The notes under the pieces: model-generated
Database searches by the model: none
Told to the model about the DNA's origin: nothing
The model's input: only the letters and a program-made list of their open reading frames with translations
Source of the DNA: Conus ventricosus
Taxonomy: Eukaryota; Mollusca; Gastropoda; Neogastropoda; Conidae
Length of the DNA stretch: 64,000 bases
Reading direction: 5' to 3'
Assembly (NCBI GenBank): GCA_018398815.1
Contig: CM031616.1
Coordinates: forward strand, 68,838,143-68,902,142
Part shown: one piece after another, positions 1-11,523 of the stretch
Numbering within the stretch: position 1 is the stretch's first letter
How the letters are laid out: every line of letters starts with the position of its first letter
Made by a program: the position numbers and the translations under genes

Positions 1-500
1 AACTGTGTCTGGGTTTTCTTATAAGGACTTTTTTTTTCCTTTTTCTTAATTTTTTTTTTTTTTTACTCCTTTGTTGTTGAATCATTTAGCGCCTATTGAG
101 ATGTGGGGGGTGAGGGAGGATGGGTGGGGTGGAGGGGGGGGGGGTGAGGTGGCATACATACATACACAGATGGCAAGTGTGAACATTCAGCCCTGTACTT
201 ATTAAACGTTTGCTTTCAATGTTTATTCTGTGCGAAAGTGTGTACTTGCACTTGAAAGACTTTGGTCACATGCGCTGGGGCTGTCAGAGGGTGGGGGGGA
301 TGGAGGGGTAGGGGTGGGGGGGGGGGGGGGGGGCACAAAGGCGGCAAAGGAAAGCAGACAGGTGGGATTATTGTGGAGGAGTTGGCTGGCTCCACCTTGC
401 ATACACCTGGCCTAAGACATAGTTCATTAGGATTAGGGCTTTTTTACTTGTGTGTTGGGTGCAGCCCCCACCTGCCTGCTGTAGGTGTTGTAAGAGGAAC
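1..500. repeat. Low-complexity T-rich and G-rich leader
   Basis: T runs near 30-65, G-rich stretches near 103-145 and an uninterrupted G tract at 316-333. No gene is seen. The reading frames here only translate G-rich sequence. Confidence 0.7.
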
Positions 501-502
501 AT

Positions 503-504
503 GA

Positions 505-536
<32 letters not shown>

Positions 537-704
537 TGCGTGTGTGTGTGTGTGTATATTACATGTGAGAGACAGAGAGAGTGAGTGGTGTATGTGTGTG
601 CGTGTGTGTGTACATGTGAGAGAGAGAGAGAGTGAGTAAGCAAGTGTGTGTGCGAGTGTGTGTGTCTGCACGTGAGAGATAGAGTAAGTGAGTGAGCGTG
701 TGTA

Positions 705-736
<32 letters not shown>

Positions 737-807
737 TGTGTGTGTGTGTGCATGCATGCATGCTTGTGTTTAGAATGTGAAAGCGTGAATTGTATGTATC
801 TGTGTTT

Positions 808-840
<33 letters not shown>

Positions 841-875
841 ATGTGTGTGTGTGTTGGAAGTGTGTTTAGAGTGTG
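503..875. repeat. Compound TG/GA microsatellite
   Basis: About 370 bases of TG, TGCG and GA dinucleotide blocks, interrupted by a few unique bases. The overlapping open frames (Thr/His or Cys/Val/Glu only) are translations of this repeat and are not genes. Confidence 0.9.
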
Positions 876-2939
876 AAATATATGTATCTGTGTTCTTTTG
901 ATTGCTTTTTTCCCCTTTGATCCTTTCTAGCTTCTTTGTTGTTCCTTTCTTTCAGCTTGCTTATTCTTTTATGTTGTCCATGCCTCTTTCTTTCACTTGT
1001 TTGCGTTTTTTTAATATTTTACTTCTTTAGCTTTTCTTTCCTTCCGTTCCTTTCTTTTCATTCCCTATGTAAATCTCCGTTTTCAGTCTTATGCTTTCTT
1101 TTCTGTCTTCAGGACTACTTACCCCTTTCCCACTTTCATCCACCGACCGTCCCATCCCCACTCCCTGGGCCTCCTCTCCTCTCCCCCTGATTGTTCCAAG
1201 TCTGCACATGTGCGGGTCAAAACCATTTTAGGTGGCAATGTGCACGTCAGTCCATCAGATCTTCATATTTGGTTTCCTGATTGAGCATGGATGTATATGC
1301 ATCTAGAAACAGAATTCAAACTCCTATAATGTGGTTAAGAACCATGTTCCGTAGATGTTAATAGGTGGTGGAAAGCAGAAACAGTGAACCTACTTTGGCG
1401 TGTACCAGGGCACATCATAGCTCCTGTGGCCATCTTCCCTTCTGTCTTCCATTTGACATTCTCCGTGATTCAGTATTCTGACTGCTTTTCGCCAGACTGC
1501 ACCCTTGAAAGGAAATCTTAAACGAGGCAGGAAAAAGCTATTACAGTAAGTAACAAACAAGAGAGAACCCTTATGCTTCCATGGTGAAAGGGGTGCGTAG
1601 GACTGTAACTTTTAAACAGTCAATGCTCATGTCTAACACAAACATCAACACAAAATGCTTGGAGCAAACGAGACATCCCTCCACCCCAAAAAGGACGTTC
1701 CATGCTTTTCTGAATGGCATGCACACAACAGCAACAGCAACAGAAGAAATGAACACCACACACACAAAATAGTGTTTATTCAAGACTGGCGTAGCCATGT
1801 GGTTTCGAACATAGTCAAACAGAATGCAAATTAGAACAGAATGGAGTACAGGCAATGTTGTTGGGTTGTGTTTGCATTCATGTTTTGTGAACTTCTGCAG
1901 GAAGCTGCATTTCTTTGGAGTTCTGCTCATGGAATTGTCTCATCATGGGAGCGGGGGAGTTCCAATGCTTGTTTGTTATTTAGCCAACACCGTGCTTCCT
2001 AGGTCTTCCATGACCCAGTGACTCAATAAAAACATCGTATCTTGTGAACGGATACAGCTATGCTCACAAAATCTTAGGAGTTTGTCAACGATGTTAATAG
2101 CCGCTGGTCACAGAAATTTCATGTAAGGGCACAATCAGTGATTAGCATGATTAGTGGCAGTGCCAGGACCTATACATTTTGATGGGTTGCACATGACCTG
2201 CGCCATCGGGTGAGGAATAAGTTGCTGGACAGCTCTTTATCAAGTGTGGGTCTTACAAGACCGGCATGATCTGGATAGGGATAAGCAATAGGGATAAGCA
2301 CAGAAAAGCCTCTACAAAAAGTGTGGGTCTTGAGCAACTGGCACGATCAGGTCTGTGTAGTCAAAAAACGTCATCCGATAAGGTTAAAGTGCTTGAGAAA
2401 TTTATGATCAAAGTGGACATGGTTCAGGAAATGTTATGTATAGCAGTAATGCTGCAGCTGTCAAAACAGGATCTGCATTTCATGGCTGAATGGAAATTAG
2501 AACTGTCTGCATTTGCATGGCTGCTCTCAACCTAAACAGTCTAAAAGGGCAGAAAACTGTCCATGAGAACAGAGGTGGAGTGGGGGTGGGACCAGGGGGG
2601 TGGGGGGTGGGGGGTGTTATAGATGTCGCATTGTGGTGGAGAGGCAAGAGCTTTTAGGGAGTAGTGGGAGGTGGGGGGTGGGGGTGGAAAGAGTCATTAA
2701 TACGACTATATGAGGAGTGTTTTAGAATTCGGAGTCGTCCTATGCACACTTTGCACGTTGTGATCGGATTCAAAAGAAAAGACAAGAAAAAAAGAAAAAA
2801 AAATGTAGGGGGCTGTGACAGTGTGAGAACATTGGAATGCAGAAAGAAGACTGCAAGAAAAGAAGACAAAAATATGATTTCAGTAAATGGCAGGTAGATT
2901 TGGGCAATTAGTGTGAATACAATATTAGATACAGGCAGA
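876..2939. other. Non-coding stretch without recognised gene
   Basis: A pyrimidine-rich part lies at 895-1200. From 1200 to 2940 the sequence is unique. The longest frames (about 119 residues at 1571-1930 minus, 89 at 2266-2535 plus) show no domain, signal peptide or convincing splice context. G-rich patches occur at 2575-2620 and 2664-2690. Confidence 0.5.
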
Positions 2940-3435
2940 ATTAAAGGATTATTGAAATATAGTACAGAATTTAAAGATTCAAGTGCAGAATTGAAGGATT
3001 CTTCAAATATTGTAAAGAATTAAAGGATTCTTTTACCAGTTGTACAGCTATGAAGGGCTCTTAAAAACAGTACAGAATTGAAGGGTTCTCTTAAGGTAGT
3101 ATATAGAATTGAAGGACTTTTAAAAGATGGTACAGAATTGAACGATTTTTTTCTTTCTTAAAATATAGAACAGAATTGAAGGATTCTTTAAATACAGTAG
3201 AAAATTGCAGGATTCTCTACAGATTGCACAGCAATGAAGAGTTCTTTAAAAATAGTACAGAATTGAAGAATTCTTCACAGGTAGTACAGAACTGAAGGAT
3301 TCTTAAAGATAGCACAGAATTTAAGGGTTCTGTAAAGAGAGTAGAGAATCAAAGGATTCTTTAAAGATAGGACAGCAAAAAAGGATCATGAAAAAGAAAA
3401 AGAAAAAAGTACAGAACTGAAGGATTCTTTAAAAA
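2940..3435. repeat. Degenerate tandem array, unit about 30 bp
   Basis: The phrase acagaattgaaggattctt recurs roughly every 30 bases, about 15 times, with many substitutions and small indels. It runs up to the fold-back element at 3463. The high divergence between units suggests an old array. Confidence 0.8.
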
Positions 3436-3462
3436 GAGTGCCCAGCCAAGAAAGCGGATCAG

Positions 3463-3608
3463 CTCATTACTCCCCCGGCTCGTTACTCCCCCGGTTAGGG
3501 TTAGGGTTAGGGATAGGGTTAGGGATAGGGTTAGGGATAGGGTTAGGGTTAGGGATAGGGTTAGGGTTAGGCGACCCGGGGGAAGTAACGAGCCGGGGGA
3601 GTAATGAG
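3463..3608. mobile_element. Fold-back (inverted repeat) element with telomeric core
   Basis: A left arm at 3463-3494 (begins ctcattactcccccggctcg) and a right arm at 3576-3608 are reverse complements over 32 bases, apart from one extra A in the right arm. Each arm contains two copies of an actcccccgg block. The 80 bases between the arms are almost entirely TTAGGG/ATAGGG units. No transposase is encoded. The structure could be a fold-back or MITE-like element, or a telomere fragment trapped between inverted sequences. Confidence 0.7.
3495..3571 (+). repeat. Interstitial telomere-type array (TTAGGG and ATAGGG)
   Basis: Thirteen consecutive hexamers, of which four are ATAGGG and the rest TTAGGG (the last truncated). 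TTAGGG is the telomere repeat of most animals outside arthropods and some nematodes. A regular variant interspersed this way is unusual for a true chromosome end. Confidence 0.9.
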
Positions 3609-4255
3609 ATGCTCCCCCAAGAAAGATACCCCAAATTTGACACCATGTGTGTGATGGGTGGCCATTCAGGAGCAATGTTTTTTGTGTTGTTTTTTCTCTC
3701 AACACACACACAAGCTGCACACAGCGGTTTGAAAGAAAATGTTAATATAGACATGCGATGGTCTATGCCCGGGTCCAGGTGTTGTATAGGCCAGAATTAT
3801 ACCACTGTATTTACCCCACCAGTTTTTTCTCAGTGGGGCAGGTTGAGAAGCTTCGTGGTGGACGAACGCTAGAAGAGAAAAAAGTTGAGGCAGGAGAACT
3901 CATAGCTTTTTTTTATTTTATTTTATTTTTTACCACGGTCGGGACTCCCCACCCTCTCCTCTTCTCCACCATCCCTCCTCCTCCTTCCTTTTGAATTTTG
4001 TGAAGTTTGCGCAGGAGGTGGAAAAGAGGTAAAGAAACACTCCCCTTTCTGCCTTATTCAGCTTTAGCCTCTGATATACAATGTCGCCAACATGGTGAAA
4101 CCGTGCTCTTCTTCGTCGCCAGTCTGACTGTGACTTTGCCCGTTTGGAGACTTGTTCAGTTTAGTGACCAAAGAAAAAGTAGGAATAGCATCGTGTTTAA
4201 TGTCAAGTTTGACCTAAAGAAAGTGGAAGAGGGCACGGGGAGGAAAGGGGAGATG

Positions 4256-4295
4256 AGGGGGGGGGGGGGGGGGGGGAGTGTTGAGGGGGGAGGGG
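4256..4295. repeat. Poly-G tract
   Basis: Near-continuous G run at 4258-4276 followed by another G-rich block. The 300 bases on either side hold no gene. Confidence 0.85.
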
Positions 4296-4468
4296 GATAG
4301 GAAGAAGTTAGGCTTTTTTGATTCAGTTGATTAATCTTATCAGACAGATGAGGGAAAGAGACATTTCACCCAGCACAAAAAGCATGACAAAGTGCGTTAT
4401 TTGTTTGTTTGTTTTAATTTATATTCCTCCCATCCTATCCCTCTGGTAATGCCTTTGTGTGTGTGTAT

Positions 4469-4469
<1 letters not shown>

Positions 4470-4559
<90 letters not shown>
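4470..4559. repeat. Uninterrupted 90-base poly-C tract
   Basis: Ninety consecutive C residues, the longest of at least eight C or G homopolymers here. It creates artificial poly-Pro (plus) and poly-Gly (minus) frames. The true length is uncertain because homopolymers this long are poorly resolved by sequencing. Confidence 0.95.
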
Positions 4560-4639
4560 ATTTGCCTCCCCTCCAACTCTCAGTCCCATCCACCATTTCC
4601 TCCCATGCCTCCACTTTCTCACCCTTCCTCCAGACTCTA

Positions 4640-4860
4640 ACATGCATGTGTTTATATGCGCATGTATGTACACATGCACGTGCACGCACATGCGCGCATG
4701 TGTGTGCACGCAACATAAGACACACGCACACATGCATGCACGCACGCATGTGTGCGCACGCACACATGCACGCACAGACACACGTACATATGCCTACGCA
4801 CGTGCACACACACGCACACACACACACAGAAGCACACACGCACACACACACCCGTCTGTG
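4640..4860. repeat. CA/CACG microsatellite
   Basis: Alternating CA, CACG and CATG dinucleotides with short interruptions. The His/Thr/Cys frames across it are not genes. Confidence 0.9.
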
Positions 4861-5684
4861 GTGTGTCAGAAAGATTCTCCTCTTTCTGCCCCAGATCAGG
4901 AGGTTGAAAAGGGAAGGGATTATGTTTCAACAGCCTGCTACAGATTTTGTGGACTGCACCCATTTCACTCACTCACTCACCCACCCCTCCTCCCCCTTCT
5001 CCTTTTTTTTGTGGGATCTCTTTTCCCTTTCCTTTCTTCTCCTCTTCCTCCTCCCCCCCTTCCTCCCCCACCCCCTTTCTCTCTCTCTCTCTTTCTTTTT
5101 TTTTTCCCTTCTTTTTCGTATCTCAGGGTTTCATATTTGGTTTTATTGCCCGCGGGTCTCAGGAGGGATAGGAATTAGTGCTTACAGTATCTTTACAACT
5201 CCATTTATCGTCTTGTCTCCTGTCATGCCAGTCTCTAGTCTAGTGTCAAACTATTTTATCTCTTTGAGGTGTACTCCCCCCTCACCCCCACCCCTCCTCT
5301 CCACCCTCCACCCTTCTGTTTTATGTCGTTGACCCTGTTTCTGTGTTTTTAAACAAATAATTGTCTTTTACCCATGTATGCGTGTTTCACTTTCATGTTG
5401 TTTTTTTTAATCATGTGTTTCGCTTTGTCTGTCCCTGTTTCTTTCTGTCTGTCTGTAGCTTTCTGTGTGTGTGTTTGTACGCTTATTCAATCTGAATTAC
5501 GTACGGTGAAGGGAAAGTGTATGTTTACAGCCACAGATGAATAAAGACGTTCAGGGAAGGGCAATGTAGTGTAAACAGCTGCAAGAAACTGTGTCCCTGT
5601 GCATAATTATGATGTGTGTTTGTGTGTGTGCTTGTGTGTGTGTGTGAGAGAGGGAGAGGGATTCAGATTTTTTCCATTTGTTTA

Positions 5685-5690
<6 letters not shown>
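4861..5690. other. Pyrimidine-rich non-coding stretch
   Basis: CT-rich runs at 4975-5120 and 5270-5320, a small TG microsatellite at 5605-5650, and no reading frame with recognisable protein similarity. Confidence 0.5.
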
Positions 5691-5730
<40 letters not shown>

Positions 5731-5732
<2 letters not shown>

Positions 5733-6303
5733 ATAAGATAAGATAATGTTGCTTATAGCCCAGCCGACCGCAAAGGGCCATATCAGGGCTGTCACCACGT
5801 TAAAATCAACTCACCAGTCATTAAAAAAAAAAAAAAAAAAAAAAAAAAACCCAACTTTCACACATCTCATTAAATGACCTCGTCTACAAACGCACCAGAA
5901 ACTTTGTTAAAAATCTTTCTGCCGTAAAATCTTAAAGCAGATGAAAAATGTTAATCTCTCTCAAAAACTCAAGGATCACGTCAGGCGGGACATCCCTGAA
6001 CAGGATCTTCATGGACTCCGCTGTAAAATGTTTGTGTCTCACATCGTGCAAGTCCCAACACTCTAAAAGAACATGTTTCATTGTGAGTGGCGCATGACAT
6101 GGAATGCACCACGGAGCTTCTTCACTCTTTAAAAGGTAAGAATGGGTAAAATACGAATGGCCGGTGTGCAGCCGGCACAGAACCGTTTCCTCTTTACGAC
6201 CTCCCGACGTGGATGGGAGGAAGTCCTTAAGGTTTGGACGGATCTGAAAGAGTTTGTTACTCGTCTGTGTGTTCCAATCCTCCTGCCAGAGGTCTCTCAC
6301 ATA

Positions 6304-6306
<3 letters not shown>
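5731..6306 (-). mobile_element. 5'-truncated LINE 3' end inserted in an (AT)n tract
   Basis: Read on the minus strand this is the C-terminal part of a non-LTR retrotransposon ORF2 followed by its 3' UTR. The protein part (6306 down to 5935) carries the arrangement VLCRLHTGHSYFTHSYLL, then CIPCH, then LTMKHVLLEC, then the stop. This Cys/His segment is typical after the RNase H domain in I-like and Jockey-like LINEs. The 3' end reads ...cggtcggctgggctataagc and finishes in TTATC repeats. An A28 run (5822-5849 plus) interrupts the UTR. Both flanks are (AT)n (5691-5730 and 6307-6342), as expected if the target duplication is AT repeat. Six more copies of the same 3' end occur in the window. Clade is inferred from motifs only. 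Confidence 0.75.
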
Positions 6307-6344
<38 letters not shown>

Positions 6345-6544
6345 TTGCATGTGGGTACACATATGTGCATGTTTTGTGCGTGTGTCTTACTCTGAGGACT
6401 GTGAAAAAGAAATCATTGGAATGTCTACGTTCAGTCACATCATATCTTTTCATATCAGCGAATGGCATCTGGTGGACTTTAAATCAGCCTGTGGCCTGTT
6501 CCATCATACTCTTAATGCGAGTTATACAGTTGTTTTAATGAAGC

Positions 6545-6649
6545 TTTTTTTTTTTTTTTTTTTTTTTGCTTAAATAGCGCAGCCGACCACAAAGGGCCAT
6601 ATTAGGGCTACATGTATCACCACGTTAAAATCGACTCACAAGTCATCAA
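6545..6649 (-). mobile_element. Second copy of the same LINE 3' end
   Basis: A T23 run (6545-6567) is followed by a diverged copy of the family end: gcgcagccgaccacaaaggg and cgttaaaatcgactcacaag. It is about 80 bases and older than the neighbouring copy. After it, a ~35-base phrase containing cagtcatgacgtcgaagtct occurs twice (6656-6725). Confidence 0.65.
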
Positions 6650-6725
6650 TCTGTGTTTGTCAGTCATGACGTCGAAGTCTGTCTGTGTCTGTTAGTCATG
6701 ACGTCGAAGTCTGTATTTGTCTTTA

Positions 6726-7304
6726 AAATCTGGCTGTCCCTTTCGTAATTCCCCAGTAGGCTGTCTTTGACTTTGCATTCTGCCTGTTCAGTTCCTTATC
6801 CAGAAATCTACTTCCATCTCATTCAAAACTATTTTGAGAGACTTTGTGTCCACAGTTGGTTGTTTGGAAATATTTTGATAATTTTTGCGGGAATTGTCAT
6901 GCCCTCAAAAGAACAAATCTAATCGGTCACAACATCAGCACCCCCAAGAAATTTCTGACATGAGTCGGTGAGCACCCCCCAGTCAGTACATTCAAAACAT
7001 CATCTCAGCTCATTTCTGCTGTCAGTTGTCCACGCTGTCACACACATGTTGACAGAAGTCACAGACCCCTAGCACATCTGCTTGCAAAAAGGCGTTTGCA
7101 GAATTACTGTGGATTGAAAGGAGTGAGTCTGATTCGACTAATGCCATGAAGTAGAGGACATATTTTTTTAACATTGTTGACTGTATTGTGAAAGTGACAT
7201 GCTTTTTTTTTTTAGGGCAGAAATAGCACCTTGTAGGGGTGCGTGATGAGAGAGCAGAATCTGTTCAGAATATGCTGCGGTCGTCTTTTTTGTTTTTTCC
7301 TGGC
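6726..7304. other. Unique non-coding stretch
   Basis: No repeat, RNA gene or credible reading frame was recognised. Confidence 0.4.
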
Positions 7305-7944
7305 ATTTTGGTGGCAAGTGCTAACTGGCACGCACACCTCACACTCATTTTGGTGGCAAGTGCTAACTGGCACGCACACCTCACACTCATTTTGGTGGCA
7401 AGTGCTAACTGGCACGCACACCTCACACTCATTTTGGTGGCAAGTGCTAACTGGCACGCACACCTCACACTCATTTTGGTGGCAAGTGCTAACTGGCACG
7501 CACACCTCACACTCATTTTGGTGGCAAGTGCTAACTGGCACGCACACCTCACACTCATTTTGGTGGCAAGTGCTAACTGGCACGCACACCTCACACTCAT
7601 TTTGGTGGCAAGTGCTAACTGGCATGCACACCTCACACTCATTTTGGTGGCAAGTGCTAACTGGCACGCACACCTCACACTCATTTTGGTGGCAAGTGCT
7701 AACTGGCATGCACACCTCACACTCATTTTGGTGGCAAGTGCTAACTGGCACGCACACCTCACACTCATTTTGGTGGCAAGTGCTAACTGGCACGCACACC
7801 TCACACTCATTTTGGTGGCAAGTGCTAACTGGCACGCGCACCTCACACTCATTTTGGTGGCAAGTGCTAACTGGCACGCACACCTCACACTCATTTTGGT
7901 GGCAAGTGCTAACTGGCACGCACACCTCACACTCATTTTGGTGG
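7305..7944. repeat. Minisatellite, 42-bp unit x15
   Basis: Fifteen head-to-tail copies of a 42-base unit (attttggtggcaagtgctaa...) plus a partial sixteenth. The units are almost identical: the only variation seen is one position (cacgc/catgc in two copies) and a cgcgc variant in one. Because 42 is a multiple of three, several frames on both strands stay open. These frames are by-products and lack any start or splice context of their own. Confidence 0.95.
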
Positions 7945-7971
7945 TGTACTTGCTCGTATTCAGGAAGCAGG

Positions 7972-8804
7972 ACTTACCCAGAGAAATGGGAGGTATCTAT
8001 ACCTCTACTTACCCACAGAAATGGGAGGTATCTATACCTCTACTTACCCACAGAAATGGGAGGTATCTATACCTCTACTTACCCACAGAAATGGGAGGTA
8101 TCTATACCTCTACTTACTCAGAGAAATGGGAGGTATCTATACCTCTACTTACCAGAGAATGGGAGGTATCTATACCTTACTTCCAGAGAATGGGAGGTAT
8201 CTATACCTCTACTTACCAGAGAAATGGGAGGTATCTATACCCTACTTACCCAGAAATGGGAGGTATCTATACCTCTACTTCCCAAGAAATGGGAGGTATC
8301 TATACCTCTACTTACCCAGAGAAATGGGAGGTATCTATACCTCTACTTACCCAGAGAAATGGGAGGTATCTATACTCTACTTACCCAGAGAAATGGGAGG
8401 TATCTATACCTCTACTTACCACAGAAATGGGAGGTATCTATACCTCTACTTACCCAAGAAATGGGAGGTATCTATACCTCTACTTACCCAGAGAAATGGG
8501 AGGTATCTATACCTCTACTTACCAGAGAAATGGGAGGTATCTATACCTCTACTTACCCAGAGAAATGGGAGGTATCTATACCTCTACTTGCCCAGAGAAA
8601 TGGGAGGTATCTATACCTCTACTTGCCCAGAGAAATGGGGGTATCTATACCTCTACTTAGCCCAGAGAAATGGGAGGTATCTATACCTCTACTTGCCCAG
8701 AGAAATGGGAGGTATCTATACCTCTACTTGCCCAGAGAAATGGGAGGTATCTATACCTCTACTTGCCCAGAGAAGTGGGAGGTATCTATACCTCCCATTT
8801 TTCT
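7972..8804. repeat. Minisatellite, 35-bp palindromic unit x24
   Basis: Twenty-four copies of a 35-base unit centred on gaggtatctatacctc, which is a 7-base inverted repeat around CT. Copies differ by single-base deletions and by acttaccca/acttgccca variants, the latter grouped at the right end. The last unit continues into cccat, so its inverted repeat extends to about 10 bases per arm. It lies only ~30 bases from the 42-bp array. Confidence 0.95.
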
Positions 8805-8904
8805 GGACTTACCGCATGACTGTCAAAGGGGAGGGAGTGTGGAATTCCAAGAACTGGAGTTCTCGTGACACGCTGTGTCCAAAGGCATTTTTAATCCCAA
8901 AGAT

Positions 8905-8989
8905 GACAAGGTAAAAAGATAAGATAAGATAATGTTGCTTATAGCCCAGCCGACCGCAAAGGGCCACATCAGGGCTGGACAAGGTAAAA
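8905..8989 (-). mobile_element. Short LINE 3' end with 12-bp target duplication
   Basis: The inserted sequence (8917-8977) is the last ~60 bases of the LINE family at 5731-6306, in the minus orientation. It is bounded by gacaaggtaaaa at 8905-8916 and again at 8978-8989. The perfect duplication marks a target-primed insertion truncated almost completely at its 5' end. Confidence 0.85.
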
Positions 8990-9900
8990 GAAATCCCGAC
9001 TGTTTCTAAACTTCAACCAAAAGACGAGTCTGTTTTCAGTGGGTCGTCTGAATAGTTACTGTACGTTCACCCTCTTTTGGCTGTAATCACAGCTCCCCTT
9101 ACAAACCTTCCAAAAGAAAATAACACAAATGGAGGGGAGTGTTTACTGTGAAGAAGCTTTTCAGCAAAATACAAAGGATCCCAACTTCATATCCTGTACT
9201 CAGATTACCCGACCTCAAATGACCTTTGTTGCAAGGACAGACGCCAGTAGTACTGGTCTGGCTGACGTGTTGTTGTGGACTTCTGATGTTGTCCTAGATT
9301 CCATTGTATATATACATCAGCCGTTAACTACATGACGGACGGACAAAATATGGCGCCATTGACAGAGTGTCTGACCATTGTTTAGGCTGTGGACAGACTT
9401 TTTTTTTTGTAGCTGTTCTCACCAGTGCCAACCTGCGGATAAAAGTGAGAGATCATCCCTTCCAGCTATTGGTTCATTAGGCTTACCCTCATGATAGCTC
9501 ATTAGCATAGCACACTTGCCCAGCACTTGTGAACAATTTATCTCGTAGGAATACAACGTCCCGAGGTCTTTTACAAGTGTTTGAAGTAGCTGCTCACGAA
9601 GTATTAACTCGAATAATCTGTCAAGAGTTTTTAGTAATTTCAGATATGATTATCCATTCATCCAAGCATTGATTGAGTCTGACCAGAAAGCTGGGAGAGA
9701 TTTCCCAGAGACAGACAGCCTTAGGTTGGGAGGATCTGTCTTGAAGTGAGTGTGGTGTGTCTTGGAACTTGGTCCCAAAATGCTCCTTCACGTCTCTGGA
9801 GATAATAGGACTGGATGCACACAAAGACTGGAAGTAAGCATGACTGTGAAGACTGGTTGCAAAGTGAATGAGCCCCTCTTTTTGTATTCCGCTCGCAGGG
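8990..9900. other. Non-coding stretch
   Basis: No gene was recognised. The 165-residue minus frame at 9621-10118 runs through the SINE and is not supported as a protein. Confidence 0.4.
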
Positions 9901-10115
9901 GGCCGGAATAGCTCAGTGGTAGAGCGCCAGACTCGTAATCTTGGGGTTGTGGGTTCCAATCTCTGCCAGGCCGTTTCGGTACAGGGGGATTTTTTCCTCG
10001 GAGTTAACATTGGTTCTGACTCCATTTCCCATACAGTCCTTCGAATGAGACTATAAACCGAGGTTCCGTGAGTGAATGCCCGAATAACATCTTGCACACA
10101 CGTAAAATCCTTCAC
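9901..10115 (+). mobile_element. tRNA-derived SINE
   Basis: The head (9901-9972) resembles a tRNA: an A box at tagctcagtggtagagcg, an anticodon-loop-like actcgtaatc (CGT in the anticodon position) and a B box ggttccaatct. The T stem and acceptor stem no longer pair and no mature tRNA end is present. A conserved-looking body follows (gagactataaaccgaggttc). These properties fit a Pol III SINE rather than a tRNA gene. The 3' end is uncertain and the copy is diverged. Confidence 0.75.
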
Positions 10116-10549
10116 CAACTTTCTGAAGAGAAGGCCAGTTTGGCTGTTGGTATGGATGACACGTTACACATAGCATGCACCTTTCCGAAGTTGGAGTATG
10201 GCTGCCTTAATGGCGGGATAAAAAATGGTCATACAATACATACAAAACTCCACTCCCTTTGTTGGATAGATGGGATTAATCCTTGCCTGTCTATACAGGG
10301 AGTGTCCGCAGGAGTATCAGCCTGTGTACGTAGAAGAAGTATTCCACTTGCAAAGTTATGTGTGGGCTTTGAAGCAAAATAAAATGGAATCTATAATAAT
10401 TATCTGTAGACTGTTTGAAAGTAGGAAACCTGGGAGTATTCTCATGGCCAGATGGTTGGGGGGAGGGAGGGGGAGGGAGCACCACTAACTTCTGAGGGCT
10501 GGTTTGGGAGATATGCTGTTTTAAGTTCAAACTCCTGTTAATTCTTTAC

Positions 10550-10588
<39 letters not shown>

Positions 10589-11300
10589 ATTGCAACTGTT
10601 CTTGCATATGATGCACCAGTTTTGCCACTCTTGTCTCGCTTTTAGTTCACTGTCGATTTCTTCCTTCTGTATTTCCACAGGATCCTTCAGACCTTTTTCT
10701 CTTTTTCCTTTTTTTTCCTTTTTGTTTTTATTGTTATTGCCAGCCAAAAATCAAACTCTTTGTCTTGGATCTCCACTTTAAAATCCCAAAGAAAGGAACA
10801 CGGAAGAACAAAAGGAACATGAACAACTAGTGTGTAGTCAGAGTGACAGAACAATTTAACAAAAAGTTTGAAATTGTCAAGGTTAGTTGGAGAAAGTACA
10901 CATTCGTCCACTCGGTAAAAGACAACAACATCAGTACGACAGAAGTACAATTATGAAACGAAATGATTCCCCGAAAAATTCCAGGGTTTGAATTCAGAAG
11001 CTCAACTTCAAAACGGCGGGTGAAGGAGATGATGAAGATCGTTCACTCTATCATCAGGAAACTATCAGCTTTCCCAGTACATGGCACTGTAGTGGATGTT
11101 GAATATTTATGGTTTGTGTTGCACTGTTTAATATTCATGGGCTCACTACAGATAATAAAAAAAACATTCTTGCTCATATGACAGGATTATGTTACCAAAG
11201 AAAAAGTGAAAGCAAAAGGCAAAGAAAAAAAGTGATAACAGCCTCCACCTTCAAAAAAAAAAAAAAAAAAGAAGAAAAATCAACATTTGCAAAATAGCTC
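10116..11300. other. Non-coding stretch with TG microsatellite
   Basis: Contains a (TG)n tract at about 10551-10587, an A-run near 11254-11270 and no recognised gene. Confidence 0.5.
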
Positions 11301-11325
11301 AGTAATGGAGCAGCTGTATGTTAGA

Positions 11326-11523
11326 TCAGTGTGTGTGTGTGTGTGTGTGCGCGCGCGCGTGTGCTTGCGTGTGTATGTGTGCGTGTGTGCATGTGTGTGT
11401 ATGCGTGCTTGCCTGTGTGTGTGTGAGAGAGAGAGAGAAAGAGAGATCTTAGTTTACATCTTTCCACTGAGAAAGCGAGATCAAATGGGGATAGGGGAAC
11501 AGAGAGGGGGTGGGGGCAGGGAG

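Noticed and set aside
503..761. His/Thr-rich minus frames of 105-129 residues
   Set aside because: Translation of a TG/GA microsatellite.
4392..5332. Proline-rich frames up to 291 residues
   Set aside because: They only translate the C90 tract and adjacent CA/CT repeats; no domain or splice context.
5731..5745. Cluster of GATA-factor sites (agataag repeats)
   Set aside because: The same repeats occur at each copy of the LINE family end, so they are its tail and not a conserved enhancer.
7305..8804. CRISPR-like periodic repeats
   Set aside because: Head-to-tail identical units without unique spacers, in a eukaryotic context.
7239..8868. Long open frames (473 and 541 residues)
   Set aside because: Open solely because the minisatellite units are multiples of three or rotate through stop-free frames.
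9901..9972. Functional tRNA-Thr (CGT) gene
   Set aside because: T and acceptor stems do not pair, and a SINE body follows directly.
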